A DNA stretch of 64,000 nucleotides from assembly GCA_041538185.1 (NCBI GenBank), contig JBGORM010000005.1, positions 228,893 to 292,892 on the forward strand, read 5' to 3'. The stretch comes from Melioribacteraceae bacterium 4301-Me. GTDB taxonomy: Bacteria > Bacteroidota > Ignavibacteria > Ignavibacteriales > Melioribacteraceae. This document shows positions 33,983 to 44,233 of the stretch, piece after piece (the stretch's first letter is position 1; every line of letters starts with the position of its first letter). The translations under genes were made by a program, and so were the position numbers. The notes under the pieces are model-generated. The model was not told where the DNA came from, ran no database searches, and worked only from the letters and a program-made list of their open reading frames with translations.

Positions 33983-35269
33983 ATGCCAAGAAAAAGCTAT
34001 ATATTGCCAATACTTATTACATTGTTACTAATAACTGCTTGCCAAAATAAAAGCAATAAGGAATTCACAATTTGGATTGGAGGTGCACCTCAGGAAATTG
34101 ACTTTTGGCAAAAAATTGTAGGTAGGTATAACCAGATTTCAGGCAATAATGCAGTACTAATCAGACAACCTACATATACCGACCAGCGTAGACAAAGCTT
34201 AATCGTTTCACTTGAAGCAAAACAGCCCAATCCCGATTTATTTTTGATGGACGTTGTGTGGATTAATCAATTTGCTAAATCGAATTGGTTAGAACCGCTA
34301 AATAAATATATTGAACGTGATAATTATTCAATCGATAAGTTTTTCGAAAGGGTAATTAATTCTGTTGATAAGCTTGAAAGAAATATTTATGCACTGCCTA
34401 TATTTTTGGATGTTGGGCTTTTATATTATAGAAAGGATTTGTTGAAAAAATATGGTTTTGCTAACCCCCCACAAACTTGGAAGCAACTGATTAACTTAGC
34501 AAAATTAGTTCAACGAAAAGAACGAGAAATAAATAAAGATTTTTATGGCTTTGTCTGGCAGGGTGCCCAATACGAGGGGCTGATATGCAACTTTATGGAA
34601 TTTATCTATTCTTTTGGGGGTTCAATTACAAATGAAAATAAAATTCAATTAATCACTTACGCAAACACAAGTGCGCTTACATTTATGCATAATCTTATCT
34701 ACAAATACAAAATTTCACCATTAAATACTTATACCGAAATGAGAGAAGAAGAGGTTAGACGTTCGTTTCAAAATGGCAATGCACTTTTTGAAAGAAATTG
34801 GACATATGCATGGAATCAGCATCAAAGCAGCGGTTCATCAGTAAAAGGAAAGGTTGGAATTGCAGAACTACCGCATGAAGAAGGATCTAGTTCAGCTTCA
34901 GCCTTAGGGGGCTGGCATGTCGGATTGTCAAAATATTCTGATGTAAAATATGAAGCGTGGGATTTTATTAAGTTCATTACTTCTTACGAAATACAAAAAA
35001 AACTGCTACTCGATATAGGGTGGAATCCAAGTCGAAAAGATATCTATAGCGATTCTGTTCTATTAAATCAAATCCCACGTCTAAAAATATTATACGAAGC
35101 TTTCAATCATTCGGTACCGAGACCTGTAATTCCATATTACACACAGGTTTCAGAAATAATGCAGAGATACATAAACAACTGCCTGGCCAATAAAATTACT
35201 CCCGAAGAGGCTATTTCAAATATGCAAACAGAGATTGATAAAGTTACGGCTAATTATGAAAGTCATTAA
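33983..35269 (+). CDS. Sugar ABC transporter substrate-binding lipoprotein
   Basis: Extracytoplasmic solute-binding protein of 428 aa, MalE/UgpB type. A lipobox LITAC (Cys20) follows a hydrophobic signal, then the family core (TIWIGGAPQEIDFWQKIVGR, DLFLMDVVWINQFAKSNWLE, GLLYYRKDLLKKYGFANPPQTW, ALGGWHVGLSKYS). It binds maltose-, trehalose- or related oligosaccharides. Its last codons overlap the start of the first permease gene, so the three genes form an operon. No transport ATPase gene is nearby; a shared MsmK-like ATPase elsewhere is likely. Confidence 0.92.
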   Translation: MPRKSYILPILITLLLITACQNKSNKEFTIWIGGAPQEIDFWQKIVGRYNQISGNNAVLIRQPTYTDQRRQSLIVSLEAKQPNPDLFLMDVVWINQFAKSNWLEPLNKYIERDNYSIDKFFERVINSVDKLERNIYALPIFLDVGLLYYRKDLLKKYGFANPPQTWKQLINLAKLVQRKEREINKDFYGFVWQGAQYEGLICNFMEFIYSFGGSITNENKIQLITYANTSALTFMHNLIYKYKISPLNTYTEMREEEVRRSFQNGNALFERNWTYAWNQHQSSGSSVKGKVGIAELPHEEGSSSASALGGWHVGLSKYSDVKYEAWDFIKFITSYEIQKKLLLDIGWNPSRKDIYSDSVLLNQIPRLKILYEAFNHSVPRPVIPYYTQVSEIMQRYINNCLANKITPEEAISNMQTEIDKVTANYESH

Positions 35270-36149
35270 AAATATTTTTATTAATAGCGAGACCCAAACC
35301 GCTTACTTGTTTAATCTCCCACTGGTTATTACTACTATAATATTTATCTTTCTGCCTGTTGTGGGCACAATAATTACAAGTCTTTTTCGAGATGTAACTT
35401 ATCTTCCCGGAAAGTTTTTGCTCTTTGCAAATTATAAAAGAGCTTTAAGTGACCCACATTTTTGGCAGTCGGTTCAGTTTACTCTTTTGTTTGTGTTTTT
35501 TTCTGTATCGTTTGAACTACTTTTAGGATTAGTTTTTGCACTTCTCTTAAATGAAACAATTCCCGGCAAAGGATTTTTAAGAGTTGTAGTTCTTATTCCC
35601 TGGGCAGTACCTGTAGCAATTTCGGCAAGAGTTTGGCAGTTAATTTATCACTTTGATTATGGTCTGCTTAATTATTTTGTTCTAAAGCTTGGCATATCAA
35701 ACGATAATGTAAATTGGCTGGGCTCTTCAGCTGGTGCATTTATTTCTATTGTTTTAAGTGATGTTTGGAAAACAACTCCATTTATAACGATAATTTTGTT
35801 AGCAGGTCTATCAACAATTCCTAAGGAATTATATGAACAAGCTGAAATAGACGGCACAAATTTTCTTCAGCGATTTTTTAAGATAACACTGCCGCTTATA
35901 AAACCTGTTATTGTTGTTGCACTTTTGTTTAGAACAATAGACGCTATTAGAATTTTCGATCTTATTTATGTTTTAACTGGTGGTGGACCAGGAGGCAGCA
36001 CTACATCAATCTCGTTATATGCATATAATTACTTTGCTTCGGGTGACTTTGGTTATGGTTCGGCGGTTTCGGTGATTGTTTTTATTCTTGCTGCTGTACT
36101 TGCAGTACTTTATATGCACTTCGGTCAATTTAGAGAGGTAATAAAATGA
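35256..36149 (+). CDS. Sugar ABC transporter permease 1, MalF/LacF-like
   Basis: First inner-membrane permease, about 297 aa with six predicted helices. The EAA loop is visible as ELYEQAEIDGTNFLQRFFKITLPLIKPV, the contact point with the ATPase. ATG at 35256 overlaps the end of the binding-protein gene; an upstream start at 35235 is also open. It overlaps the next permease gene by 4 bp (ATGA). Works with the binding protein and second permease. Confidence 0.92.
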   Translation: MKVIKNIFINSETQTAYLFNLPLVITTIIFIFLPVVGTIITSLFRDVTYLPGKFLLFANYKRALSDPHFWQSVQFTLLFVFFSVSFELLLGLVFALLLNETIPGKGFLRVVVLIPWAVPVAISARVWQLIYHFDYGLLNYFVLKLGISNDNVNWLGSSAGAFISIVLSDVWKTTPFITIILLAGLSTIPKELYEQAEIDGTNFLQRFFKITLPLIKPVIVVALLFRTIDAIRIFDLIYVLTGGGPGGSTTSISLYAYNYFASGDFGYGSAVSVIVFILAAVLAVLYMHFGQFREVIK

Positions 36150-36976
36150 AAGAGAGTGCTTGGATTAAACTACTAAAATTTTCTGGGGCAATATTTTTAC
36201 TGATATTTTGTCTTTCACCATTTATATGGATGCTGATTATTTCTTTCAGCACCAGGCCGGACTTTTTATCAGCACGGATACAATTTATTCCTACAATTAA
36301 CAATTATGCACAAATTATTTTTAACAAATCTTTTCATCTTTTTGATTATTTAAAAAACAGTGTTGTGGTATCTCTACTCTCAGCATTTCTTGCAATGTTT
36401 TTTGCAAGCTTATCGGCTTACGCAATTACTAGGCTAAACTTCCCAGGAAGAATTTTTATTCCACTACTGCTGTTAAGCGTATCAATGTTTCCGCAAATTA
36501 GTATTGTCGGTTATTTATTTAAACTGCTCACCTTTCTTGGATGGATAAACACGTACTATTCATTAATTTTTCCTTATCTTACACTTGGTCTTCCTCTTGC
36601 ATTTTGGATTATGCTGAGCTACTTTTCACAATTACCCATAGAGCTTGACAACGCCGCTTTAATTGATGGTGCAACGCGGTTCCAAATACTTCGCAAAATC
36701 ATTCTTCCCGTTTCCCTTCCAGGATTACTCTCGACTTTTATTTTGATTTTTATTTATTCATTTAATGAATTCCTTCTTGCACTTATGTTTACAATTGATT
36801 ATAAAGCTAGAACCATTCCAGTTGGAATTGCAATGTTCGAAGGTTTTTATGGACAGGTTCCTTGGGGTTACATCATGGCTGCGTCGGTTATATCAATTAT
36901 TCCCATGATAATTTTGATAGCCTTTTTCCAGAAATATATTGTTCGTGGATTAACAGAAGGCACCGTTAAAGAATAA
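36146..36976 (+). CDS. Sugar ABC transporter permease 2, MalG-like
   Basis: Second permease, 276 aa, six helices. The EAA loop reads LDNAALIDGATRFQILRKIILPVSLPG. The N-terminus (LIFCLSPFIWMLIISFSTRPD) and the C-terminal QKYIVRGLTEGTVKE are standard for MalG-type proteins. Its ATG overlaps the stop of permease 1. It is the last gene of the importer operon; an interspersed-repeat copy follows 54 bp downstream. Confidence 0.93.
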   Translation: MKESAWIKLLKFSGAIFLLIFCLSPFIWMLIISFSTRPDFLSARIQFIPTINNYAQIIFNKSFHLFDYLKNSVVVSLLSAFLAMFFASLSAYAITRLNFPGRIFIPLLLLSVSMFPQISIVGYLFKLLTFLGWINTYYSLIFPYLTLGLPLAFWIMLSYFSQLPIELDNAALIDGATRFQILRKIILPVSLPGLLSTFILIFIYSFNEFLLALMFTIDYKARTIPVGIAMFEGFYGQVPWGYIMAASVISIIPMIILIAFFQKYIVRGLTEGTVKE

Positions 36977-37030
36977 GTTAACCCCAAATTTTTCACCAGC
37001 CTGCGCAGACAGATTAGAAAAGTTTGGGTT

Positions 37031-37055
37031 GAACTCTCATGAGTTTTTTGGGTTA
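37031..37055. repeat. Degenerate copy of the GAGAATTCACC interspersed repeat
   Basis: Contains the palindrome AACTCTCATGAGTT followed by TTTTGGGTTAA, matching the outer half of the copies at 12494-12530 and 46997-47032. A CTGCGCAG palindrome lies just before it (about 37001). Confidence 0.5.
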
Positions 37056-37133
37056 ATATAATTTTCTAATGCACAGTCTGAGTTAAAAAGTTTGTTTGCA
37101 AAAGAATTTTAGCAGAAAAAAGCCTTTGCAAGT

Positions 37134-39791
37134 TTAATTTAAGTCATTTAATATGGCTTTAAGTTTATCAATTGATGTCTGCCAATTATTCATTTTTATT
37201 TTTTCACGCTCTATAATTTCTTGTGGAGCTTTAGAGACAAAGTTTTGGTTGCTTAATTTTTTTTGTACGCTTTCTAAAGAACTGCTTAATCTTTTAATCT
37301 CTTTTTCAATTCTTGCACGTTCAATATTAATATCAATTATTCCTTCTAAGGGGATATATACTTCACAATTTTTTATAACCGCTGATGCGCTGGTCTTAGG
37401 TTTTTTCATCTGCGAATTGGTTTCTAATCCGTCAATTTTTACAAGAGATTTTATGTACTTACTTTGATCTTCGTTTAATTTATCCGTTTTTAAAAAAACT
37501 TTTATTGACTTAGATGGTGGTATGTTCATTTCCCCGCGGATATTTCTAATTGCCGTAACAACATCCTGAACAAACTGCATTTCTTCTTCAGCTGTTTCAT
37601 CAATATGGGCATCGTAATTTAATGGAAACTGAGCAACTGAAATACTTTCGCCATCTTTTCTTTCGTCGAGTAATTGCCAAATTTCCTCGGTTATAAAAGG
37701 CATAAAAGGGTGAACAAGTTTTAGCATTTCTTCAAATAGTGAAATTGCGCGGCTGAGTACAGCAGATTTTTCTTCATCGGTGCCGTTGTAAAGTCTTTGT
37801 TTTGAAAGTTCAACGTACCAATCACAGAAATCATTCCACACGTAAGAATAAATAATTTTAATTGCGTTGTTAATTTCATAACTATCGATAGCTTTAGTAA
37901 ACAAATCAATAGTTTTCTTGAAACGAGATTGTATCCATTTATCAGTAAAATCCAAATGTTTATTAATTAGTTCTTTATTAACAGGAATATTTTGTGCATT
38001 CATTAAAAGAAATCTTCCTGCGTTCCAAATTTTATTTGCAAAATTTCTCCCAAGCTCAAGTTTATCACTGCTGAAAAGTACATCTTGTCCAAGCGGTGCT
38101 ATGTAAATCATTGTAAATCGAAGAGCATCAGCACCGTATTCAGAAATCAAATCTAATGGGTCTGGAGAATTGCCAAGTGACTTGCTCATTCTTCGTCCTT
38201 GTTCATCTCTAACGGTACTGGTAAAGTAAACATCCTTAAAAGGAATTTCTTTTTTGTAGTGCATTCCGGCTATTATCATTCTTGCAACCCAGAAAAAAAT
38301 TATATCTGGGGCAGTAACAAGCAAATCGGTTGGATAGTAATAATCTTGTTCTTCTTTACTTTTGAACACATCAAAAGCCCATAACCAACTTGAGGCCCAG
38401 GTATCAAGAACATCTTCATCTTGTCGTAATTTAGCAGAGTTGCAGTATGGGCACACTCTTGGCTCTTCAACTGAAACGATTGGTTTTTTACAGTTAATAT
38501 TTTCAGATTCATCGTTCTGGCAGTACCAAACTGGTATTCGGTGCCCCCACCACAATTGCCGCGAAATACACCAATCTTTAATGTTCGACATCCAATGTTC
38601 GTAAGTTTTTACCCAATGCTCTGGATAAAATTTTATCTTTCCTTCAAGTACAACATTCAGGGCTGGTCTTGCTAATTCGTCCATTTTCATAAACCACTGT
38701 TCAGATAAATATGGTTCGATAGGAACATTACCTCGTTGAGAGTAACCAATTTTAGTCGTGTAATCTTCAATTTTTTCTAAAAGACCAAGTTGCTGCAATT
38801 TGTCAACAACTTTTTTACGCACTTCATAACGGTCCATATTTTGAAATTCTGATGGGACATTCTCATTTGTTGTTGCGTCTTCGTTAAAAATGTTTACAAT
38901 TTCAAGATTATGACGCATACCCATCTCATAATCGTTAACATCATGTGCGGGGGTTACTTTTACTGCGCCGGTACCAAAATTCTTATCTACATACTCATCA
39001 GCAAAGAGCGGTATTTCTCTTTTTACAATGGGTAAAATAATTTTTTTGCCTATTAATTTTTTATAACGTTCATCTTCTGGATTAACTGCAACACCTGTAT
39101 CACCAAGCATTGTTTCTGGTCTAGTGGTAGCAACAACTACAAATTCATTGGAGCCTTTTACTGGATACTTAAAATACCACAACTTCCCTTTTACTTCTTT
39201 ATAAAAAACTTCTTCGTCAGATATAGCCGACCTTGTAGCAGGGTCCCAATTCACCATTCTATAGCCGCGATAGATATATCCTTTATGGTAAAGATCCACA
39301 AATGTTTCAATCACTCGTTTATAATAATGGTCGTCCATAGTAAACCGTTCTCTGTTCCAATCGCAGCTTACGCCAAGCTTTTTTAATTGTTGAATTATTA
39401 TCCCGCCATATTTTTCTTTCCATTCCCAGCAATATTTTAAAAATTCTTCTCTTGTTAAATCTCTTTTGTTGATTCCTTTTTCTTTTAAATAATGAACTAC
39501 TTTGGATTCAGTTGCAATTGAAGCATGGTCCGTCCCAGGTACCCAACAGGCATTATAACCACACATTCTTTTGTAGCGAATGTATATATCCTGAATAGTA
39601 TTGTTGAGAATATGACCCATGTGAAGTATGCCGGTGATATTTGGAGGCGGGATTACAATTGTGTACGGTTTTTTACTTTTATCAATTTCAGAATGATAAA
39701 GATTATGCCTGTACCAGTAGCTGTACCACTTATCTTCAATATCTTTTGGATTGTAAATCTTAGGAATATCAGCAAAGTTTTTTAATGCCAT
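37134..39791 (-). CDS. valS: Valyl-tRNA synthetase
   Basis: Charges tRNA-Val. The class I motifs are present: PPPNITGILHMGHIL (HIGH equivalent) near the start and RRMSKSLGNS (KMSKS) in the second half, plus the editing domain (TTRPETMLGDTGVAVNPED), two zinc-site-like CxxC groups (about WYCQNDESENINCKKP and RVCPYCNS) and the C-terminal coiled coil (IEKEIKRLSSSLESVQKKLS). Full length is about 885 aa. ATG at 39791 (MALKNFADIPKIYNP) is preferred; the open frame extends to 39836. Single gene by spacing. Confidence 0.97.
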   Translation of the reverse strand: MALKNFADIPKIYNPKDIEDKWYSYWYRHNLYHSEIDKSKKPYTIVIPPPNITGILHMGHILNNTIQDIYIRYKRMCGYNACWVPGTDHASIATESKVVHYLKEKGINKRDLTREEFLKYCWEWKEKYGGIIIQQLKKLGVSCDWNRERFTMDDHYYKRVIETFVDLYHKGYIYRGYRMVNWDPATRSAISDEEVFYKEVKGKLWYFKYPVKGSNEFVVVATTRPETMLGDTGVAVNPEDERYKKLIGKKIILPIVKREIPLFADEYVDKNFGTGAVKVTPAHDVNDYEMGMRHNLEIVNIFNEDATTNENVPSEFQNMDRYEVRKKVVDKLQQLGLLEKIEDYTTKIGYSQRGNVPIEPYLSEQWFMKMDELARPALNVVLEGKIKFYPEHWVKTYEHWMSNIKDWCISRQLWWGHRIPVWYCQNDESENINCKKPIVSVEEPRVCPYCNSAKLRQDEDVLDTWASSWLWAFDVFKSKEEQDYYYPTDLLVTAPDIIFFWVARMIIAGMHYKKEIPFKDVYFTSTVRDEQGRRMSKSLGNSPDPLDLISEYGADALRFTMIYIAPLGQDVLFSSDKLELGRNFANKIWNAGRFLLMNAQNIPVNKELINKHLDFTDKWIQSRFKKTIDLFTKAIDSYEINNAIKIIYSYVWNDFCDWYVELSKQRLYNGTDEEKSAVLSRAISLFEEMLKLVHPFMPFITEEIWQLLDERKDGESISVAQFPLNYDAHIDETAEEEMQFVQDVVTAIRNIRGEMNIPPSKSIKVFLKTDKLNEDQSKYIKSLVKIDGLETNSQMKKPKTSASAVIKNCEVYIPLEGIIDINIERARIEKEIKRLSSSLESVQKKLSNQNFVSKAPQEIIEREKIKMNNWQTSIDKLKAILNDLN

Positions 39792-40325
39792 AGTTAATTC
39801 CACAAATTCATTTGAAAATTGTGTGTAAATATACAAAAAAAGAGAGCGGCTTAATTGTTAACTATAGCTTTTTCTATTGTAATTATTGTATGAATTAAGT
39901 AGAAGATAATAAAGAAAATTAATAAAACAATAGCAGGGTTTTACGTATTAATCTTCAGTAAAATGATTACTGCTAATATTACAGCGGTGAACAATTACAT
40001 TAAACCCAAATGAGCCCATCTGAGAATTAATAAGCACGTAAGTCGGAACGGCGTTCCGACTTACTATAAATCGGTTTGCTATCCGACCGGATTAAAGAAT
40101 ATTAACAAAAATACAAAGCTTATCAGGGTTAACTTGAAACTTGGTTGTTAACTGCTGAACATTCTCACCTAATGCAATCCCATTATCCAATAATAAAATG
40201 ATTTACACTTTTAAAACGTTTCATTATATTATTTACCAAATATATAATGAAGTTCTTTTACTTAAGTATATTTTAAAATCACAAAAGAAAGGGAAGTTTA
40301 CAGAAACAATTATACTTTAATTAAA
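39792..40325. other. Gap between valS and the AraC gene, with a palindrome
   Basis: 534 bp with no gene. It holds the divergent promoters, a perfect 11-bp inverted repeat at 40039-40063 (listed separately) and a faint copy of the AACCCAAA...GAGAATT motif at about 40002-40030. The right half is AT-rich and carries the AraC promoter region. Confidence 0.5.
40039..40063. repeat. Perfect 11-bp inverted repeat with 3-nt loop
   Basis: TAAGTCGGAAC / GTTCCGACTTA around GGC. It is much richer in GC than the surroundings and not followed by a T run, so it looks like a REP/interspersed palindrome rather than a terminator. Only one copy was seen in this window. Confidence 0.6.
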
Positions 40326-41147
40326 ATGTGCACAGACGGTTTTAATGGTAAAATAGAAAATTATTGGAAGTTTCAAAGCTTCGCTATAAGTGAAACAGTA
40401 TATTCTCCAAATGCAGTTTTAGAGCCGCATATTCATACCTTCCCTATATTATCAGTAATAGTTGAAGGGGAATTAACAGAACAAATTGAAAACAAGGAGA
40501 TAAGGCTTTCTTATTCCTCTTTAATTTATAAGCCGGCTGGTGAAATGCATTCAAATAAGTTTCACAAAGAGGGGGCAAGATGTTTAAATATACAATTAAG
40601 TCAAGACTGGCTTGAGAAGCTTCAATCCACTGGATTGGATTATACTAAGGTTTTAAGCTCTTCAAAACAATCAAATACCTCAACTCTTGCTCGTCTTAAA
40701 AACGAACTAAAAATTAACGACACATATTCTGAAAAGATAATAGAGGGCTTAATAATTGAACTGTTTGCTGACTTAACAAGACCAAATAATTTAGCCGATG
40801 AAAAACATAACCCACCACTTTGGTTAAAAACTATTATCAACTATATGGACGCAAATCCTGAAGATAAATTGTCTATAGGTAATTTAGCCGAAATGGTAGG
40901 TGTTCACCCTGTACATTTTATTAATACTTTCCGAAAGCATTACAATATGACCCCAGCGGAGTATTTAAGACAGAAAAAAATTGAGCTCATATGTAAAGAT
41001 TTATCAACCACTAATAATTCTTTATTAGATATTATCTTTAAATATAATTTTTCCGATCAATCGCATTTCATCAAGTTCTTCAAAAAATATCTTGGCATTA
41101 CTCCTTCCCAATACATAAGCATTCAAAAAAATTATAATAGAAATTAA
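40326..41147 (+). CDS. AraC-family transcriptional regulator
   Basis: A 273-aa regulator. Residues 20-100 form a cupin sensor domain (LEPHIHTFPILSVIVEGELTE), and the C-terminal 100 residues hold two HTH motifs (LSIGNLAEMVGVHPVHFINTF and NNSLLDIIFKYNFSDQSHFIKFFKK) ending in YLGITPSQY, the AraC signature. It lies 159 bp upstream of the SusC/SusD/peptidase genes on the same strand and likely controls them. ATG is at 40326. The effector is unknown. Confidence 0.9.
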   Translation: MCTDGFNGKIENYWKFQSFAISETVYSPNAVLEPHIHTFPILSVIVEGELTEQIENKEIRLSYSSLIYKPAGEMHSNKFHKEGARCLNIQLSQDWLEKLQSTGLDYTKVLSSSKQSNTSTLARLKNELKINDTYSEKIIEGLIIELFADLTRPNNLADEKHNPPLWLKTIINYMDANPEDKLSIGNLAEMVGVHPVHFINTFRKHYNMTPAEYLRQKKIELICKDLSTTNNSLLDIIFKYNFSDQSHFIKFFKKYLGITPSQYISIQKNYNRN

Positions 41148-41306
41148 TTTTTTACAATAGCATTAATTTTTTACAATACAATGTTTTTCTTCGATATTAA
41201 GTTCAGTTTATGTTTAAAGACAGATTATCTTATATGTAATTAACTATAAAGACTCAATTCCACTTTAATTAAATAATCAATTATAAACAAACCAAGAGGG
41301 GAGCAA

Positions 41307-44216
41307 ATGAAAAAAATCCTTACATTTTTTCTTTTTCTATTGTTTATCCCCATTATGATAATGGGGCAGGGCGCAACAACAATTAAAGGAAAGGTAACGG
41401 ATTCAGATGGTAGCCCATTACCTGGTGCTAATGTTGTAATTAAAGCACTAAATATTGGTACGGCTACAGACATCAATGGCAATTATACTATTGATGTGCC
41501 AGCAAGTATGTCGCACGGCCAAACCGTTGCTCTTACAGCAAGCTTCGTTGGCTATAAATCAGTTACTGTTAATGTGACATTAAGCGGTAAAACAATAGAA
41601 CAGAATTTTACGTTACAGACTGATGTTTTTCAGAGTGAACAGGTAGTTGTAACTGGTATAGCGAACAAGCGTTCTAAAGGTGTAGCTGAAGTGTCCGTTT
41701 CCAGAATGAACGCTGTTGACTATTCTGCTACTAATTCTTATCAATCTTTCTCACAGCTTATTGCTGGAAAAGTTAGCGGCATTCAATTAACTCCAACTTC
41801 GGGGAATGCTGGAGCTGGATTCAGATTTTATGTTAGAGCAGGTGGTGGTATTAATGGAAATGAACAGCCTGTTATTTATTTGGACGGCGTTAGACTTTTC
41901 GATGCAGAATTAGGTGCATTTGGAGTTGGTGGACAAGGAATCAGCTCGCTATCTTCTTTAAATCCAGATGACATCGCTAATATCGAAGTACTAAAGGGTC
42001 CTGCAGCAGCATCTACTTACGGTGTTAATGGTTCTAACGGAGTAGTATTAATTACAACCAAAAGTGGCTCAGCTATGCCTGGCGGAAGAGGACTTTCAAT
42101 TAATTACAGATACAATTATGGATTTAATGAACAATCGAAAAAGTATAGTACTGATAATTTTTTCTCCGCTAATGATGCAAATTCTATATTTATTAAAGGA
42201 TATATCCGCGAACATTCAGTTGATATTTCAGGCGGCGGCAATCAAATTAGATATTATGGGTCTTTCACTAGCAGGTACGAAGGAGGTATCTTACCCAATA
42301 CCGACTTAAACAGAAAATCATTAAAGGCAAACATCTCGGCATTCCCAAGCGATAAGTTGACTTTAAGACTTAACAGCACATTTAATTATAATGATATAAA
42401 TCGTCCTCAAAACGATAATAATATTTTAGGCTTTTTAGGCAACACGCTCCTGTTTCCTACTTCTTGGCAATTTACAGACAGCTTGGCTGTAAGAGGCTTA
42501 ACGGACATAAATAGAGAAGATCAATTTATAGGTAACTTCCAAGCAACTTACACTCCAATTGAAAATCTTGAGCTTAATGCTAGTGTTGGCGTTGATAATT
42601 CAACTTCAAGAGAGGATAGAACTTTTCCAGCAAATTTAATTTACTCTGGTCGTACACGCGGCGAAAGAGATGTTTACAACAACGAAAATAAACAGTTTAC
42701 TTACGACCTAAATGCTAAATACAATTACAATATTACCGATGAATTAAAAGCAACATCTATTGTTGGTGTCCAATTATTCAACAGATCATTTAGAAGTGCA
42801 TTTCTTGGAAGTCAAACTTTTGCTACTGAGTTAATTACAAACGTTGGTGCTGGTTCAACTGTAAATCTTTACGGCGAAGGTTTTATAAATACTCGCGATG
42901 CAGGTATATTTACAGATAACTCATTTAGTTTTCAGGACAGATACTTCTTTACAATAGGAGTTAGAGAAGATTTTGCAAGTTCAATCGGCGCTGAAGCTCC
43001 TTCAGTAATTTACCCGCATGCCAGTGCTGCTGTAAGATTAGATAGACTCGGTCTCGTACCAAACGATTTCTTCAGCTTATTTAAACTTAGAGCGGCATAC
43101 GGTGAAACTGGTCAACTACCTCAACCTACAGACCCAATTCCATTATTATGGGGTGCAACTACTGGCGGCTACGGCGGCGGTGCTACTATTGTTAACATCG
43201 GTAACCCAGCAATTAAACCGGAAAGAATAAAAGAATTTGAAGTTGGATTTGATGCTGAGTTCTTAAATATGTTTTCTTTAGAATTTACTTATTATCGTCA
43301 AAATGCTAATAATTCTATTGTTGGATTTAATAATGCACCGACTACAGGTCTGACCGCTTCCTCTGTCCCAATTAATGTCGGCTCAATTAAAGCCTGGGGT
43401 TTTGAATCTTTATTGCAAGCAAACTTGTTAAGAAGTGCCGATTACTCTTTGGACTTGAGTTTTATTTGGAACTATCAAACAAACGAAGTAACTAGCATAG
43501 GAGGAGCCCAACCTATTTTCGATGGCTTTAACCAAAATGTAATTAAAGAAGGTTTACCTAAACATGAGTTTTACTTAATAAAAGTAAATGGCGCAAAATT
43601 TGATGCTAACGGTAAATATGCTGGTCCAGATGTAACTACTGACAGATTCGATTTTGGCAACCCAATTCCAAATCATACCGGTTCGTTTACACTAAACTTC
43701 CGCTTCTTCAAAAACTTTAATTTGTACGTACTGGCAGATTGGGCATTAAAGAGAAAAATGATAAATGATACTGAGCGTTTTGCTACTAGATTCGGTAATA
43801 ATCCAGAATATCAAAAACTTAAAAACCAACTGGGCTTAGCTACTGGTTCACAAAAAGATCCTAATATTACACCTTTTAACCCAGGTACACCAGAATACAT
43901 AGCTGCTGCTAATGCTTATGCAAAGTTGGATGGAAATTATCCCTCCAATTATGTAGAAGATGCACAATTCTTCAAATTAAGAGAGCTCAGTATAAGCTAC
44001 AGCTTCAGAGATTTATTAGTAGATTTTTTAGGCCAGTATGGAGTTAAAGATATAGTTTTAGGTTTCTCCGCAAGAAACTTATTTACAATTACTCCTTATA
44101 CCGGTTCCGACGTAGAGCTCAATTCAAACGGAAGTCGGAGCTTAACAAGAGGCTGGGATTTTCTAACACTACAGAACCCCAGAGTTTTAAACATGTGGAT
44201 GAGAGTATCATTTTAA
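41307..44216 (+). CDS. SusC/RagA-family TonB-linked outer-membrane receptor
   Basis: A 969-aa outer-membrane receptor that imports large nutrients with TonB energy. A signal peptide is followed by the carboxypeptidase-regulatory-like domain (IKGKVTDSDGSPLPGANVVI), the plug (QLIAGKVSGIQLTPTSGNAG ... IANIEVLKGPAAASTYGVNG, the SusC signature) and a long beta-barrel ending in VSF. The next gene encodes a SusD partner 18 bp after its stop. RBS AGAGGGGAG precedes the ATG. With the peptidase downstream, the substrate may be a peptide rather than a glycan. Confidence 0.95.
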   Translation: MKKILTFFLFLLFIPIMIMGQGATTIKGKVTDSDGSPLPGANVVIKALNIGTATDINGNYTIDVPASMSHGQTVALTASFVGYKSVTVNVTLSGKTIEQNFTLQTDVFQSEQVVVTGIANKRSKGVAEVSVSRMNAVDYSATNSYQSFSQLIAGKVSGIQLTPTSGNAGAGFRFYVRAGGGINGNEQPVIYLDGVRLFDAELGAFGVGGQGISSLSSLNPDDIANIEVLKGPAAASTYGVNGSNGVVLITTKSGSAMPGGRGLSINYRYNYGFNEQSKKYSTDNFFSANDANSIFIKGYIREHSVDISGGGNQIRYYGSFTSRYEGGILPNTDLNRKSLKANISAFPSDKLTLRLNSTFNYNDINRPQNDNNILGFLGNTLLFPTSWQFTDSLAVRGLTDINREDQFIGNFQATYTPIENLELNASVGVDNSTSREDRTFPANLIYSGRTRGERDVYNNENKQFTYDLNAKYNYNITDELKATSIVGVQLFNRSFRSAFLGSQTFATELITNVGAGSTVNLYGEGFINTRDAGIFTDNSFSFQDRYFFTIGVREDFASSIGAEAPSVIYPHASAAVRLDRLGLVPNDFFSLFKLRAAYGETGQLPQPTDPIPLLWGATTGGYGGGATIVNIGNPAIKPERIKEFEVGFDAEFLNMFSLEFTYYRQNANNSIVGFNNAPTTGLTASSVPINVGSIKAWGFESLLQANLLRSADYSLDLSFIWNYQTNEVTSIGGAQPIFDGFNQNVIKEGLPKHEFYLIKVNGAKFDANGKYAGPDVTTDRFDFGNPIPNHTGSFTLNFRFFKNFNLYVLADWALKRKMINDTERFATRFGNNPEYQKLKNQLGLATGSQKDPNITPFNPGTPEYIAAANAYAKLDGNYPSNYVEDAQFFKLRELSISYSFRDLLVDFLGQYGVKDIVLGFSARNLFTITPYTGSDVELNSNGSRSLTRGWDFLTLQNPRVLNMWMRVSF

Positions 44217-44233
44217 CTATAAGGAGAATAGTA

